From Peptostreptococcus canis (lineage in GTDB: Bacteria; Bacillota; Clostridia; Peptostreptococcales; Peptostreptococcaceae): a stretch of DNA of 64,000 nucleotides. The stretch spans positions 480,389-544,388 of the forward strand of contig NZ_JABGBW010000002.1 of the NCBI RefSeq assembly GCF_014229965.1. The letters run 5' to 3'. Shown piece after piece: positions 1 through 8,903 of the stretch (position 1 is its first letter; each line of letters starts with the position of its first letter). The notes below the pieces were generated by a model that worked only from the letters and a program-made list of their open reading frames with translations, had not been told where the DNA came from and did no database searches. Made by a program: the position numbers and the translations under genes.

Positions 1-1599
1 AAGACATTAGAATTAATTGAAAATACGGCTAGAATAATAATTGATACAGCTGACTGTGCAATTGGTTCAGAAGCAGCTCTTATGATACTAAAAGGTGTTT
101 TAGGCTTTAGAGACGACTATATATCTCATATTAAAAAACTTAAATGCTCTATGGATAGAAATATTTCCGTTCCTTGTGTTACTCTCTGTCCTGCTGGCGT
201 TGATATTCCTGGATATATCGCACTTATTGGCGAGGGCAGGTATGCGGATGCAATTAGACTTATAAGAAAAGATAATCCTTTTCCAACTGCTTGTGCATTA
301 GTTTGTGAACATCCTTGTGAAGCCAGATGTAGAAGAACACTTATAGACGCACCTTTAAATATAAGAGGAATGAAAAAATATGCATGCGATCATGCTGGAA
401 TAGTACCACCTCCGCCATGTGAAAAAAACACCGGCAAAACTATCGCCATTGTTGGAGGCGGTCCAAGTGGATTAAGTGCGGCATATTATTTATCGCTAAT
501 GGGACATAATGTGTCAATTTATGAAGAGAAAGATAAATTGGGTGGAATGCTTAGATATGGAATACCCAATTATAGACTTCCAAGAGAAAGACTTCAAGAA
601 GATATAGATGCCATACTTGCAACTGGTGTAGAAGTGCATACCAATATGCAGATTGGAAAAGACATAAAAGTAGAAGATCTTGCTGATAAATATGATGCCA
701 TATATATTGCAATTGGTGCACATGATGATAAAAAACTAGGAGTTGAAGGAGAACATTCAACTGGTGTAATGTCTTCTGTTGAGATGCTGAAAAAAATAGG
801 TGATGAAAATTATCCTGATTTTACAGACAAAAAAGTTGTTGTCATCGGTGGTGGTAATGTTGCTATGGATGTTGCAAGAACAACAGTCAGATGTAATGCA
901 AAAAAAGTAACTATAGCATACAGAAGAAGACAGGATGATATGACTTGCCTTATAGAGGAACTTGAGGGAGCGATTGCAGAGGGTTGTATATTACAAACAC
1001 AAATGGCACCAATAGAAATCGAATTTAATGATAACAACGAAACTACTGCCTTATGGGTTCAACCTCAAATTTTAGGTGAGATGGATAAATCTAATAGACC
1101 TAGACCTAAAGACGCAAAAGAAGAACCTGTCAGAATTGAATGCGATTATATTATAGTTGCTATAGGTCAAAACATAGAGTCAAAACATTTTAGAGAATTC
1201 GGCATGCCTGTAAAAAGAGGTATTATAGAAGCCCTTAATTCAAGCGAAGTGGAAAACATACCCGGCGTGTTTGCAGGAGGTGATTGTGTGACAGGGCCTG
1301 CTACTGTTATAAAAGCAATAGGTGCCGGTAAAGTCGCAGCAGCAAATATAGATGAATATTTAGGATTTAATCACTTAATAAGCGTAGATATAGAACTTCC
1401 TAGGATACGTTGGGATGATAGGAAGCCTTGTGCTAGATCAAATATGAAAGAAGTTCCGGCGGATGAAAGAAAAAGTAACTTTAAAGAAATTGAAATGGGA
1501 CTTACTGAAGGAGAAGCAATACAAGAGGCTTCAAGATGCCTTAGATGTGATCATTTCGGTTGGGGAAATTTTAGAGGAGGTAGAACATCAATATGGTAA
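1..1599 (+). CDS. NuoF-GltD fused flavoprotein, likely hydrogenase partner subunit (5' end outside window)
   Basis: The reading frame is open from base 1, so the gene starts upstream and an internal ATG at 82 is not the real start. The first ~45 codons match the C-terminal iron-sulfur region of NuoF/HydB (a Cys in TADCAIG, then FRDDYISH). After this comes a GltD/NfnB-like half: a Cys-rich [4Fe-4S] segment (PCVTLCP, then ACALVCEHPCEARC), an FAD dinucleotide fold (VGGGPSG, codon ~151) and a second NAD(P)H fold (IGGGNVA, codon ~282). The tail CLRCDHFGWG adds Cys residues. It overlaps hydA by 7 nt, so the two are probably one complex. By analogy with HydB and NfnB it should pass electrons between NAD(P)H, ferredoxin and the hydrogenase; electron bifurcation is an inference. 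The family is clear, the exact cofactor preference is not. Confidence 0.85.
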   Translation, partial: KTLELIENTARIIIDTADCAIGSEAALMILKGVLGFRDDYISHIKKLKCSMDRNISVPCVTLCPAGVDIPGYIALIGEGRYADAIRLIRKDNPFPTACALVCEHPCEARCRRTLIDAPLNIRGMKKYACDHAGIVPPPPCEKNTGKTIAIVGGGPSGLSAAYYLSLMGHNVSIYEEKDKLGGMLRYGIPNYRLPRERLQEDIDAILATGVEVHTNMQIGKDIKVEDLADKYDAIYIAIGAHDDKKLGVEGEHSTGVMSSVEMLKKIGDENYPDFTDKKVVVIGGGNVAMDVARTTVRCNAKKVTIAYRRRQDDMTCLIEELEGAIAEGCILQTQMAPIEIEFNDNNETTALWVQPQILGEMDKSNRPRPKDAKEEPVRIECDYIIVAIGQNIESKHFREFGMPVKRGIIEALNSSEVENIPGVFAGGDCVTGPATVIKAIGAGKVAAANIDEYLGFNHLISVDIELPRIRWDDRKPCARSNMKEVPADERKSNFKEIEMGLTEGEAIQEASRCLRCDHFGWGNFRGGRTSIW

Positions 1600-3365
1600 A
1601 ATTAACTATAGATAATCAATTAATAGAAGTTGCAAAAGGAACTAAAATTATAGATGCAGCAAAATCCGCGGGAATAAATATTCCCAATCTATGTTTTCTA
1701 AGAGATTTAAACGAAATTGGGGCATGTAGAATATGTGTTGTGGAGGTGGATGGCAAAGAAGCACTTCTTACATCCTGTAATAATACCGTAGAAGAAGGTA
1801 TGGTAATTCATACAAATAGCCCTAAAGTTAGAAACTCTAGAAGAGCAAACATACAACTCATTTTATCACAACACGATTTTAGATGTGCTACTTGTGTAAG
1901 AAGTGGAAATTGCTCTTTACAAGAAATGGCAAATAATTTAAATGTAATTGATATGAATTACAAAGTTGAATATGATAACAGAAAATGGAACCCAACCTCC
2001 CCTCTTCAAAAAGATTTCTCTAAATGTATAAAATGCATGAGATGCATACAAATATGTGATAAAATTCAAAGTCTTGGGATATGGGATATAGTAAATAGTG
2101 GATATAGAACTACTGTCGATGTTTCTTGGAATAGAACAATAGAACAATCTGACTGCTCACTTTGTGGTCAATGTATTACTCACTGTCCCGTAGGTGCTTT
2201 AACAGTCAGAAATGACACCGAAAAAGTATATGATGCTCTTGAAAATCCTGATTTAATTACAGTTGTTCAAGTCGCTCCTGCTGTAAGAACTGCCTGGGCA
2301 GAATTTTTGGATGTAGATGAAAAATTAGACACTCAAAATATGATGGTAGCAGCACTTAAAAAAATCGGTTTTGACTATGTTTTTGATACAAACTTTAGTG
2401 CTGATCTAACTATTATGGAAGAGGCCAATGAATTTTTGGATATATTTTCAAAAGGTGGAATGAAATATCCTTTATTCACATCATGTTGTCCAGCCTGGGT
2501 AAGATTTATGAAATCCCAATACCCCGAACTGGTAAAATACCTATCTACATCAAAATCTCCTCAACAAATGTTTGGTGCAATAGCAAAATCATATTATGCC
2601 GATCTTCTTGAAGTCAGTCCGGACAAAATTTTCTGTATATCAATAATGCCATGTTCAGCTAAAAAGCATGAAGCTGGCATACCTAGCATAAATGATAGCG
2701 GGGCTGATAGGGATGTAGATGTAGTAATAACGACTAGAGAACTAGAAAAAATGATTAAATCGGAAAATCTTGATTTTTCAATGCTAAAAGAAGAATCCTT
2801 TGATAATCCTCTTGGCATAGGAAGTGGTGCCGGAGCAATATTTGGAACTACCGGCGGTGTAATGGAAGCTGCATTAAGATCATCATACTATTTTGTCACA
2901 GGTAAAAATCCTGAACCTGATTCTTTCAAATCAGTTCGAGGTCAGGATGGCTGGAGAGAATCAAAATTTTCAATAGATGGAAATCAAGTACGTGTAGCAG
3001 TAGCCAGTGGTCTTGGAAATGCAAGAAATCTAATAGAAGCTTTAATAAAAGGAGAAGTAAAATACGATTTTGTAGAAATAATGGCCTGTCCGGGTGGATG
3101 TTCCGGTGGTGGCGGACAACCAATAAAAGACGGTCAAGAATTGGCATATATTAGAGGTCAGAAGCTATATGACTTAGATAAAAAAATGTATTTGAGGTAC
3201 TCACATGAAAATCCATCTATTCAAAAATTATATAATGACTATTTGGAAAAACCCAATTCTGAATTAGCTCATAAACTACTTCATACAGATCATGAAGATT
3301 GGGATATAGCCCTATCTCCTAAAATCACTATGATGTTTGATGAAAACTACTATGATGAATATTAA
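1593..3365 (+). CDS. hydA: [FeFe] hydrogenase catalytic subunit
   Basis: This cytoplasmic enzyme interconverts protons and H2. The modular layout matches the clostridial CpI type: an N-terminal [2Fe-2S] domain (C34, C45, C48, C62), a His-Cys3 [4Fe-4S] site (H94, C98, C101, C107), two ferredoxin clusters (C145-C155 and C188-C198), then the H-cluster domain. All three H-cluster signatures are present: TSCCPAW at ~296-302, MPCSAKKHE, and ACPGGCSGGGGQP near residue 505. A small-subunit-like tail (LAHKLLH) closes the protein. At 590 residues it is full length for the family. It starts inside the end of the flavoprotein gene, indicating translational coupling. The neighbour suggests NAD(P)H and ferredoxin are electron partners. 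HydEFG maturases are not in the window. Confidence 0.96.
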   Translation: MVKLTIDNQLIEVAKGTKIIDAAKSAGINIPNLCFLRDLNEIGACRICVVEVDGKEALLTSCNNTVEEGMVIHTNSPKVRNSRRANIQLILSQHDFRCATCVRSGNCSLQEMANNLNVIDMNYKVEYDNRKWNPTSPLQKDFSKCIKCMRCIQICDKIQSLGIWDIVNSGYRTTVDVSWNRTIEQSDCSLCGQCITHCPVGALTVRNDTEKVYDALENPDLITVVQVAPAVRTAWAEFLDVDEKLDTQNMMVAALKKIGFDYVFDTNFSADLTIMEEANEFLDIFSKGGMKYPLFTSCCPAWVRFMKSQYPELVKYLSTSKSPQQMFGAIAKSYYADLLEVSPDKIFCISIMPCSAKKHEAGIPSINDSGADRDVDVVITTRELEKMIKSENLDFSMLKEESFDNPLGIGSGAGAIFGTTGGVMEAALRSSYYFVTGKNPEPDSFKSVRGQDGWRESKFSIDGNQVRVAVASGLGNARNLIEALIKGEVKYDFVEIMACPGGCSGGGGQPIKDGQELAYIRGQKLYDLDKKMYLRYSHENPSIQKLYNDYLEKPNSELAHKLLHTDHEDWDIALSPKITMMFDENYYDEY

Positions 3366-3500
3366 ATTACTATACACTTTTAACTTTCAACATTACTAAA
3401 ACAGACAAAAATATTAATGTGAAATATTAAATATACAACTTTGTTTTTTTAAAATTAATGAATAGAGTACTCCTCTAACTAATAATATATTTCAAAATAA

Positions 3501-3616
3501 AAAAGGCTGACACAAAAAATTTATATTTTTACAATTAATTAAATAAAGGAAAAACTTATTTCCAATCAATTTTATATTTGTAAAAGGCAAATTCTAGGTT
3601 TCTGTGTCAGCCTTTT
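3501..3616. terminator. Long inverted repeat between convergent hydA and rng
   Basis: The arms AAAAGGCTGACACA (3501-3514) and TGTGTCAGCCTTTT (3603-3616) are perfect 14-bp complements. A small inner hairpin (GGAAA/TTTCC) lies between them, and T-runs lie outside on both strands. The position between two convergent genes fits a bidirectional terminator. The 88-nt insert makes it long for one, so a small miniature-transposon-like element is an alternative. The rest of the 3366-3655 gap is AT-rich without another recognisable signal. Confidence 0.6.
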
Positions 3617-3655
3617 TTGATATATTAAATTTAAAATATTATCTATAAGTCTATA

Positions 3656-5050
3656 CTATTTAAAAATTTCATTTGATTCATTTAGTATATTTTTATATTT
3701 TATCTTTATTTGATATTTCTTAGCTAATTTTTCCATTTTTTTTCGATCAAAATCAAAAACTTGATGTCTTTCCGCTTCAAAGTTCAAATTATACTCCTTT
3801 TTTCCTCTATGAAAACGCTCATAAATTATCTCACGCTCTACTATATCTATAAAATTTTTAGGAGATGTCGATCTATGTACCAGATTCCTAAAGAAATATG
3901 ATTCCAAGCGTCCATTTTTTCTCATTCTGGATATTTCCATCAACCCTAACTTTGTAAAACCATGTACGATTGTTCTTCTTCCTTCAATTTCAAAACCAGA
4001 CTTCAATTCACTAATAATTTTTGCTTTATTATAGTCTCCTTTCATATCTATAAAGTCCACTATAATAATACCACCTATATCCCTTTTAATAATCTGATCT
4101 ACAATTTCGCCAGCTGCTTCCATATTTACCTTAAAAATTCCGCTTTCATAATTACTATGATCCGTAAATCTTCCAGAATTAACATCTATAACTGTCATGG
4201 CTTCTGTATTATCAATCATCAAACTTCCACCACAATCTAATGATACATTTCTGGCTATATATCTTCTCATACTATAATTAATTCCATATATCTCAAATAC
4301 ATCCGCATTTTCTTCACGATATATCTTTTCCAAAAATCCGGGATTAATATCTCTTACTATTTTTCTTATTTCTGAATCAAACTTTTCACTATCTTTATCT
4401 TCATAGTATACAGAATAAATTATGCTCTCTACTTTGTCATTTAAATTATCTTTTATATACTCAAATATTTGACTATTAGGTTTATATATACAACCTTCAC
4501 CTTTCATTGAATTATATTTTTCGCATATTTCTCTATATTTTTTCTTTAGATAATTTACTTCTTCAAGCAACTCTTCTTCTGTACAACCTTGTGCATTTGT
4601 TCTAACTATAAACCCAAGATCATCTTTTGAAATATTTCGCATTATTTTATGCAGTCTTTCTTTTTCTCTAGTATCATTTATTTTGCTGGAAAAAGTCAAT
4701 CTTGTATTAGATGGTATATATACCAGATACGTTCCCCGAATACTTATCTCATCATTTAATTTAGACTTTTTTAATCCAAGTTCCTCTTTTGATACTTGTA
4801 CCATAACGCTTTCACCTTGGATGTATTTGTTATTTTTATCGATTTTTAAATACCCGATACATCCTCCCCCCAGGTCTACATAAACAGAATTCATAGTACT
4901 ATAAACTGTCTTTACTTTCCCCTTGAAAATCATATTGACTTTTTCTTTATTATCATCTTCCTCTTCAATAATTATCTTTTCAATTTCTTCTTCATCTAAT
5001 ACTACTAATTTTTTAGAACTAACGAAATTTTCTAAAATATACTTTTTCAT
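3656..5050 (-). CDS. rng: Ribonuclease E/G family endoribonuclease
   Basis: This is an endoribonuclease of rRNA and mRNA processing. An S1-like RNA-binding segment (FKGKVKTVY...DLGGGCIGYL) lies near residues 43-72. The catalytic DNase-I-like domain has the metal-binding motifs DVNSGR and IIIVDFIDM and the usual GLMEISR. At 464 residues it is RNase G-sized. The CPxCxG zinc-link that normally holds the dimer together should follow the GLMEISR region, but no Cys occurs there. The start ATG is preceded by AAGGAGGAAAT. It is the last gene of the mre-rod-radical SAM cluster, where rng is commonly found in Clostridia, and ends against the 3501-3616 inverted repeat. Confidence 0.88.
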   Translation of the reverse strand: MKKYILENFVSSKKLVVLDEEEIEKIIIEEEDDNKEKVNMIFKGKVKTVYSTMNSVYVDLGGGCIGYLKIDKNNKYIQGESVMVQVSKEELGLKKSKLNDEISIRGTYLVYIPSNTRLTFSSKINDTREKERLHKIMRNISKDDLGFIVRTNAQGCTEEELLEEVNYLKKKYREICEKYNSMKGEGCIYKPNSQIFEYIKDNLNDKVESIIYSVYYEDKDSEKFDSEIRKIVRDINPGFLEKIYREENADVFEIYGINYSMRRYIARNVSLDCGGSLMIDNTEAMTVIDVNSGRFTDHSNYESGIFKVNMEAAGEIVDQIIKRDIGGIIIVDFIDMKGDYNKAKIISELKSGFEIEGRRTIVHGFTKLGLMEISRMRKNGRLESYFFRNLVHRSTSPKNFIDIVEREIIYERFHRGKKEYNLNFEAERHQVFDFDRKKMEKLAKKYQIKIKYKNILNESNEIFK

Positions 5051-5068
5051 ATTTCCTCCTTCACATTC

Positions 5069-5773
5069 CTACATTGGCGATTCAAATTTACCTTCAATAT
5101 AGAAATAAAGATCGTTTCTTTTGATATCAACATCCAAATGATCGATTTTCAAATTCAAAAATTCAAGCAACTTCGGTATAAATACGTTGGTATTCAAATT
5201 TTGCTTTGAGCCGGTTGCTAGCATACCTCCTATCCTTAGATTATCAGAATCTACTCCGATAACATTTAAATCAATTATTAGCGGTCTGATATTTAGCTCT
5301 ACAATTTTGCCTTTTTTATTTTTCTTACTTACTAATATTTCGTCCATATTGATAATCTCAGATATTTTACCATTAATGAATTCAAAATCATTTTTATTAA
5401 TATTAGGTATTATAAATTCATATTTACCATATTCAATATTAGCAGCAAGTGATTTCTCTCCACCTTGCAACTGTATACATTTTACAAATTCCATTCCGTC
5501 CGGAAGTTCACTGTTTATCCTTTTAATCAATTCATCTGGAGAAATATCATCTTCAATTTCTATATCTACATATTCTCCAAAACTTTCAATACCCAATGCA
5601 AGAGCGTTTCCATAACTCATTTTTGGATGAGGATTGAATCCCTGCGAAAAAGTTAATTCTATACCTGCTCTTCTGAAAACTCTTTGAAATAATCTCTGCA
5701 CATCTAAATGTGATATATAGATCATGTCGCCGTATTTTGTAAATTTTATTCTCATGACTTTTGACATTAACAT
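5069..5773 (-). CDS. Radical SAM-linked protein (DUF2344/TIGR03936 family)
   Basis: This 234-residue protein has the family's typical opening (RIKFTKYGDMIYISHLDVQRLF-type) and the segment GFNPHPKMSYGNALALGIES. No catalytic function has been established to my knowledge. The family is recognised by its constant pairing with the TIGR03960 radical SAM protein, which here lies immediately upstream and overlaps it by 7 nt; in some bacteria the two are fused. A joint role in RNA or cofactor modification is inferred only from the pairing. The ATG has GGAAGGGGG in front. rng follows after 18 nt, so the three genes are probably cotranscribed. Confidence 0.85.
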   Translation of the reverse strand: MLMSKVMRIKFTKYGDMIYISHLDVQRLFQRVFRRAGIELTFSQGFNPHPKMSYGNALALGIESFGEYVDIEIEDDISPDELIKRINSELPDGMEFVKCIQLQGGEKSLAANIEYGKYEFIIPNINKNDFEFINGKISEIINMDEILVSKKNKKGKIVELNIRPLIIDLNVIGVDSDNLRIGGMLATGSKQNLNTNVFIPKLLEFLNLKIDHLDVDIKRNDLYFYIEGKFESPM

Positions 5774-7626
5774 AGCCCCCTTCCAATATCACTGGAATTT
5801 ATTCCACAACCTCTACATCCATGTCTACAATCATCTGTTGTCTTATCAACCTTTGCCAGTTCATTTTCTCTAATTAAAAATTCCTTACTGACACCTACAT
5901 CGATATGATCCCAAGGGAATATTTCTTCGTAATTTCTATTTCTATGTGCATAAAAACCCGGATCGAGATTAAATTTTGCCATTGCATCCATCCATCTCTC
6001 TAAATTAAAATGCTCTGACCATCCGTCAAACTTGGCACCATTTTTAAACGCTTCATATAGCACATCTGATAATCGCCTATCCCCTCGTGCAAATATAGCT
6101 TCCAATAAGCTTGTTTTAGAATCATGATAGTTATATTTTATATTCCCATTTCTAAGTTTTCCCACAAGATATCTTTGTTTATCCCTGATTTCTTCCTGAG
6201 TATCCTGACCATGCCATTGAAAAGGAGTAAATGGTTTGGGTACAAAAGTAGATGTACTCACTGTGACACCGAATTTTCCTCTAATTTTGCCACCGTGAAC
6301 ATCCCTATATATATCTATAACTTCATAAGCCAAATCTCTGATTCCGTCCAAATCTTCATATTGTTCTGTCGGAAGTCCTATCATAAAATATAGTTTCACA
6401 CTATTCCAACCCATTTGAAATGCCTTACTCACAGCGTTTCTCAAATCCTCTTCAGTTACTCCCTTATTAATCACATCTCTCATTCTTTGAGTTCCTGCTT
6501 CCGGTGCAAATGTAAGACCCGTTTTTCTTACTTGTTGTATTTTTTCTGCGATTTCCATCGAAAAATTATCCAATCTCAAGGATGGAAGTGATACCCCTAT
6601 ATTTTGGGGTGCATACTCATTTACCAGGTAATCTGTGATTTCGTCTATCTTAGAATAATCACTTGTACTTAAAGACGAAAGGGAAATTTCATCATACCCT
6701 GTACTTTTCAACATTTTATCGACAATCTCTTTCAATCGTTCAATTGATTTTTCCCTAATCGGCCTATATATCATTCCAGCCTGACAAAATCTACAACCTC
6801 TGGTACATCCTCTAAATAACTCCAATACCACTCTATCATGCACTGTTTCTATATATGGAACAATTATTTTTTCCGGATATTCCACCTGATCCATATCCCT
6901 TATTATCCTCTTTCTAGGTTTATCAGGGGCAATATCATTAAGCTTATTCAGTTTTTTTATTGTACCATCTTCATTGTATTCAAATTCATAAAATGAAGGA
7001 ATATACACCCCTTCTATTACCGCTATTTTTTCAAGAAAATCTTTTCTTGTTTTGCCGTTTTCATATGGACTTGTACTAATCCACTCTTTATATGCCCTTA
7101 CTACTTCTCTATTTAGTTCTTCTCCCTCTCCCAAAACTACTATATCCACAAAATCTGCAAGTGGTTCAACATTATATGTACATGATCCCCCTACCATTAT
7201 AAATGGATCCTTATTTTTCCTATCTTTAGCATAAAGTGGTATTTTTGCCAAATCCATCATATTTAACACATTTGTATAGCACATTTCATAGGACAAGGAA
7301 AATACTACAAAGTCAAAATTCGTAATAACCTCTCTGGATTCTAATGCAAAAAGAGGCACATTATTTTCCCTCATTTTTTCTTCCATATCAATTCCCGGAG
7401 CATAAACTCTTTCACAAAACACACCTTCTTCAAGATTCATGGAATTATACAATATATGACTTCCCAAATGACTCATCCCCACTTCATATATATCAGGAAA
7501 ACAATGAGCATATCTAATTAATCCCTTAACATCCGTCTCTTTGTGTATAGTATTTAATTCGTTTCCAAGATATCTTGCCGGTTTCTCAACTTTTTTGAGA
7601 ATATTTTTTATATCTACCTTCTTCAA
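5767..7626 (-). CDS. B12-binding-type radical SAM protein (TIGR03960 family)
   Basis: The N-terminal part resembles a B12-binding fold. The radical SAM core carries the CxxxCxxC motif as CTRGCRFC near residue 280, which binds the [4Fe-4S] cluster that cleaves S-adenosylmethionine. The C-terminus has another Cys cluster (CRHGCRGCG). The length (~620 residues) is normal. I place the start at the TTG at 7626, because GAGGTGAATCTT supplies a Shine-Dalgarno at proper distance and the product then begins MKKVDIK. The in-frame GTG at 7635 lies inside that Shine-Dalgarno. The substrate is unknown. It sits between rodA and the DUF2344 partner gene, as in many Clostridia. Confidence 0.85.
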   Translation of the reverse strand: MKKVDIKNILKKVEKPARYLGNELNTIHKETDVKGLIRYAHCFPDIYEVGMSHLGSHILYNSMNLEEGVFCERVYAPGIDMEEKMRENNVPLFALESREVITNFDFVVFSLSYEMCYTNVLNMMDLAKIPLYAKDRKNKDPFIMVGGSCTYNVEPLADFVDIVVLGEGEELNREVVRAYKEWISTSPYENGKTRKDFLEKIAVIEGVYIPSFYEFEYNEDGTIKKLNKLNDIAPDKPRKRIIRDMDQVEYPEKIIVPYIETVHDRVVLELFRGCTRGCRFCQAGMIYRPIREKSIERLKEIVDKMLKSTGYDEISLSSLSTSDYSKIDEITDYLVNEYAPQNIGVSLPSLRLDNFSMEIAEKIQQVRKTGLTFAPEAGTQRMRDVINKGVTEEDLRNAVSKAFQMGWNSVKLYFMIGLPTEQYEDLDGIRDLAYEVIDIYRDVHGGKIRGKFGVTVSTSTFVPKPFTPFQWHGQDTQEEIRDKQRYLVGKLRNGNIKYNYHDSKTSLLEAIFARGDRRLSDVLYEAFKNGAKFDGWSEHFNLERWMDAMAKFNLDPGFYAHRNRNYEEIFPWDHIDVGVSKEFLIRENELAKVDKTTDDCRHGCRGCGINSSDIGRGLC

Positions 7627-7772
7627 AAGATTCACCTCAATTTTATATTATCAGTAATTAATATAAATTTTTACCAAATATTGCATATAAACAATAAATT
7701 ATTATATTTTTTTTGCTTACAAAATAACTGTGTATCGATGAAACAAAAAAATACATCAATACACAACTAATA

Positions 7773-8903
7773 TCATGAATAAAGACTTATCCTCCGCCTT
7801 CTCAAATATACATTTAACACAATTCCTATATTAGCCATAGAAGCTAATATTGAGCTTCCTCCATAACTTACAAACGGAAGCGTAAGTCCCGTAACCGGCA
7901 TAAGCCCAATCGTCATACCTATATTTTGTATCATTTGATATGTGAACATACCTGTAATTCCAACAATAATAAAGGTACCATATGAATTTTTAGATTTTTT
8001 CGCTATCATCAATAACCTTGTAATTAACAATGTAAAAAGAATTATTACAAAAAACATCCCTAATACACCCAATTCCTCACCTATAACAGCAAAAATAAAA
8101 TCCGAATCTCCAACGGGAAGGAAATTTTCTTGATTTTGCGATCCATTATATAATCCTTTTCCAAAAAATCCCCCTGAACCAATTGCTATCATTGATTGTA
8201 ACACATGATAATTACTACTGGCTTCAGGATTAAAAAAATTGACAATTCTAATTTTTTGATGTGGTGCCATAAAAATATACATTATTGGAGCAAGTATTAT
8301 CAATGTGATTATTACATTTCTCAATACTTTTTTATCTATTCCGGCTGTAAATAACATGAAAAAGATAATGCTCATAAACACCACTGCAGTTCCTAAATCC
8401 GGTTGTAATAATAAAAGTGCGATAAAAGGAAATGCATAAAGTATCAATTTTCCAAGGGTCTTTATATCACCTATATTTTCTTTATTCTTATCTACTATTT
8501 TTGCATAACTCATTATAAAAGTAGTCTTTACTATCTCGGATGTCTGTAGGTTAAATTTGCCTATTTTTATCCAAGACCTTGCACCAAACTGCTGATCTCC
8601 AATTCCCGGAATCAAGACAATTGCCAGTAAAATAATACTGAATACATATAATTGTTTATAATATTTACCAATGCTGTCATAATCAAATAATAACAACACT
8701 ATTACCAAAATTGTTCCCAAAAAGAAAGCCAGAATTTGCTTATAAATCTGAGTATAATCTCCCGTTACATTTGCATGTGTTGCACTACTTAATATGAGAA
8801 GTCCAAATAAGAAAATTACTAAGATTATTGAAATAAGTTTCCAATCTACGTTTTTGATTACTCTTATTTTTTTCTTATAATCTATTTTCTTCATCTTCAA
8901 CAT
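7773..8903 (-). CDS. rodA: Rod-shape peptidoglycan glycosyltransferase RodA
   Basis: This polytopic SEDS-family membrane protein polymerises lipid II during sidewall growth and works with the class B penicillin-binding protein encoded upstream. About ten hydrophobic segments are visible. Hallmarks are GDSDFIFAVIGEELG in the large extracellular region and the late VSYGGSS motif. At 376 residues the length is typical. The start ATG lies inside the end of minC (29-nt overlap), with a second Met three codons later, and no strong Shine-Dalgarno is seen, so translational coupling is likely. A 137-nt AT-rich gap separates it from the radical SAM gene. Confidence 0.95.
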   Translation of the reverse strand: MLKMKKIDYKKKIRVIKNVDWKLISIILVIFLFGLLILSSATHANVTGDYTQIYKQILAFFLGTILVIVLLLFDYDSIGKYYKQLYVFSIILLAIVLIPGIGDQQFGARSWIKIGKFNLQTSEIVKTTFIMSYAKIVDKNKENIGDIKTLGKLILYAFPFIALLLLQPDLGTAVVFMSIIFFMLFTAGIDKKVLRNVIITLIILAPIMYIFMAPHQKIRIVNFFNPEASSNYHVLQSMIAIGSGGFFGKGLYNGSQNQENFLPVGDSDFIFAVIGEELGVLGMFFVIILFTLLITRLLMIAKKSKNSYGTFIIVGITGMFTYQMIQNIGMTIGLMPVTGLTLPFVSYGGSSILASMANIGIVLNVYLRRRRISLYS

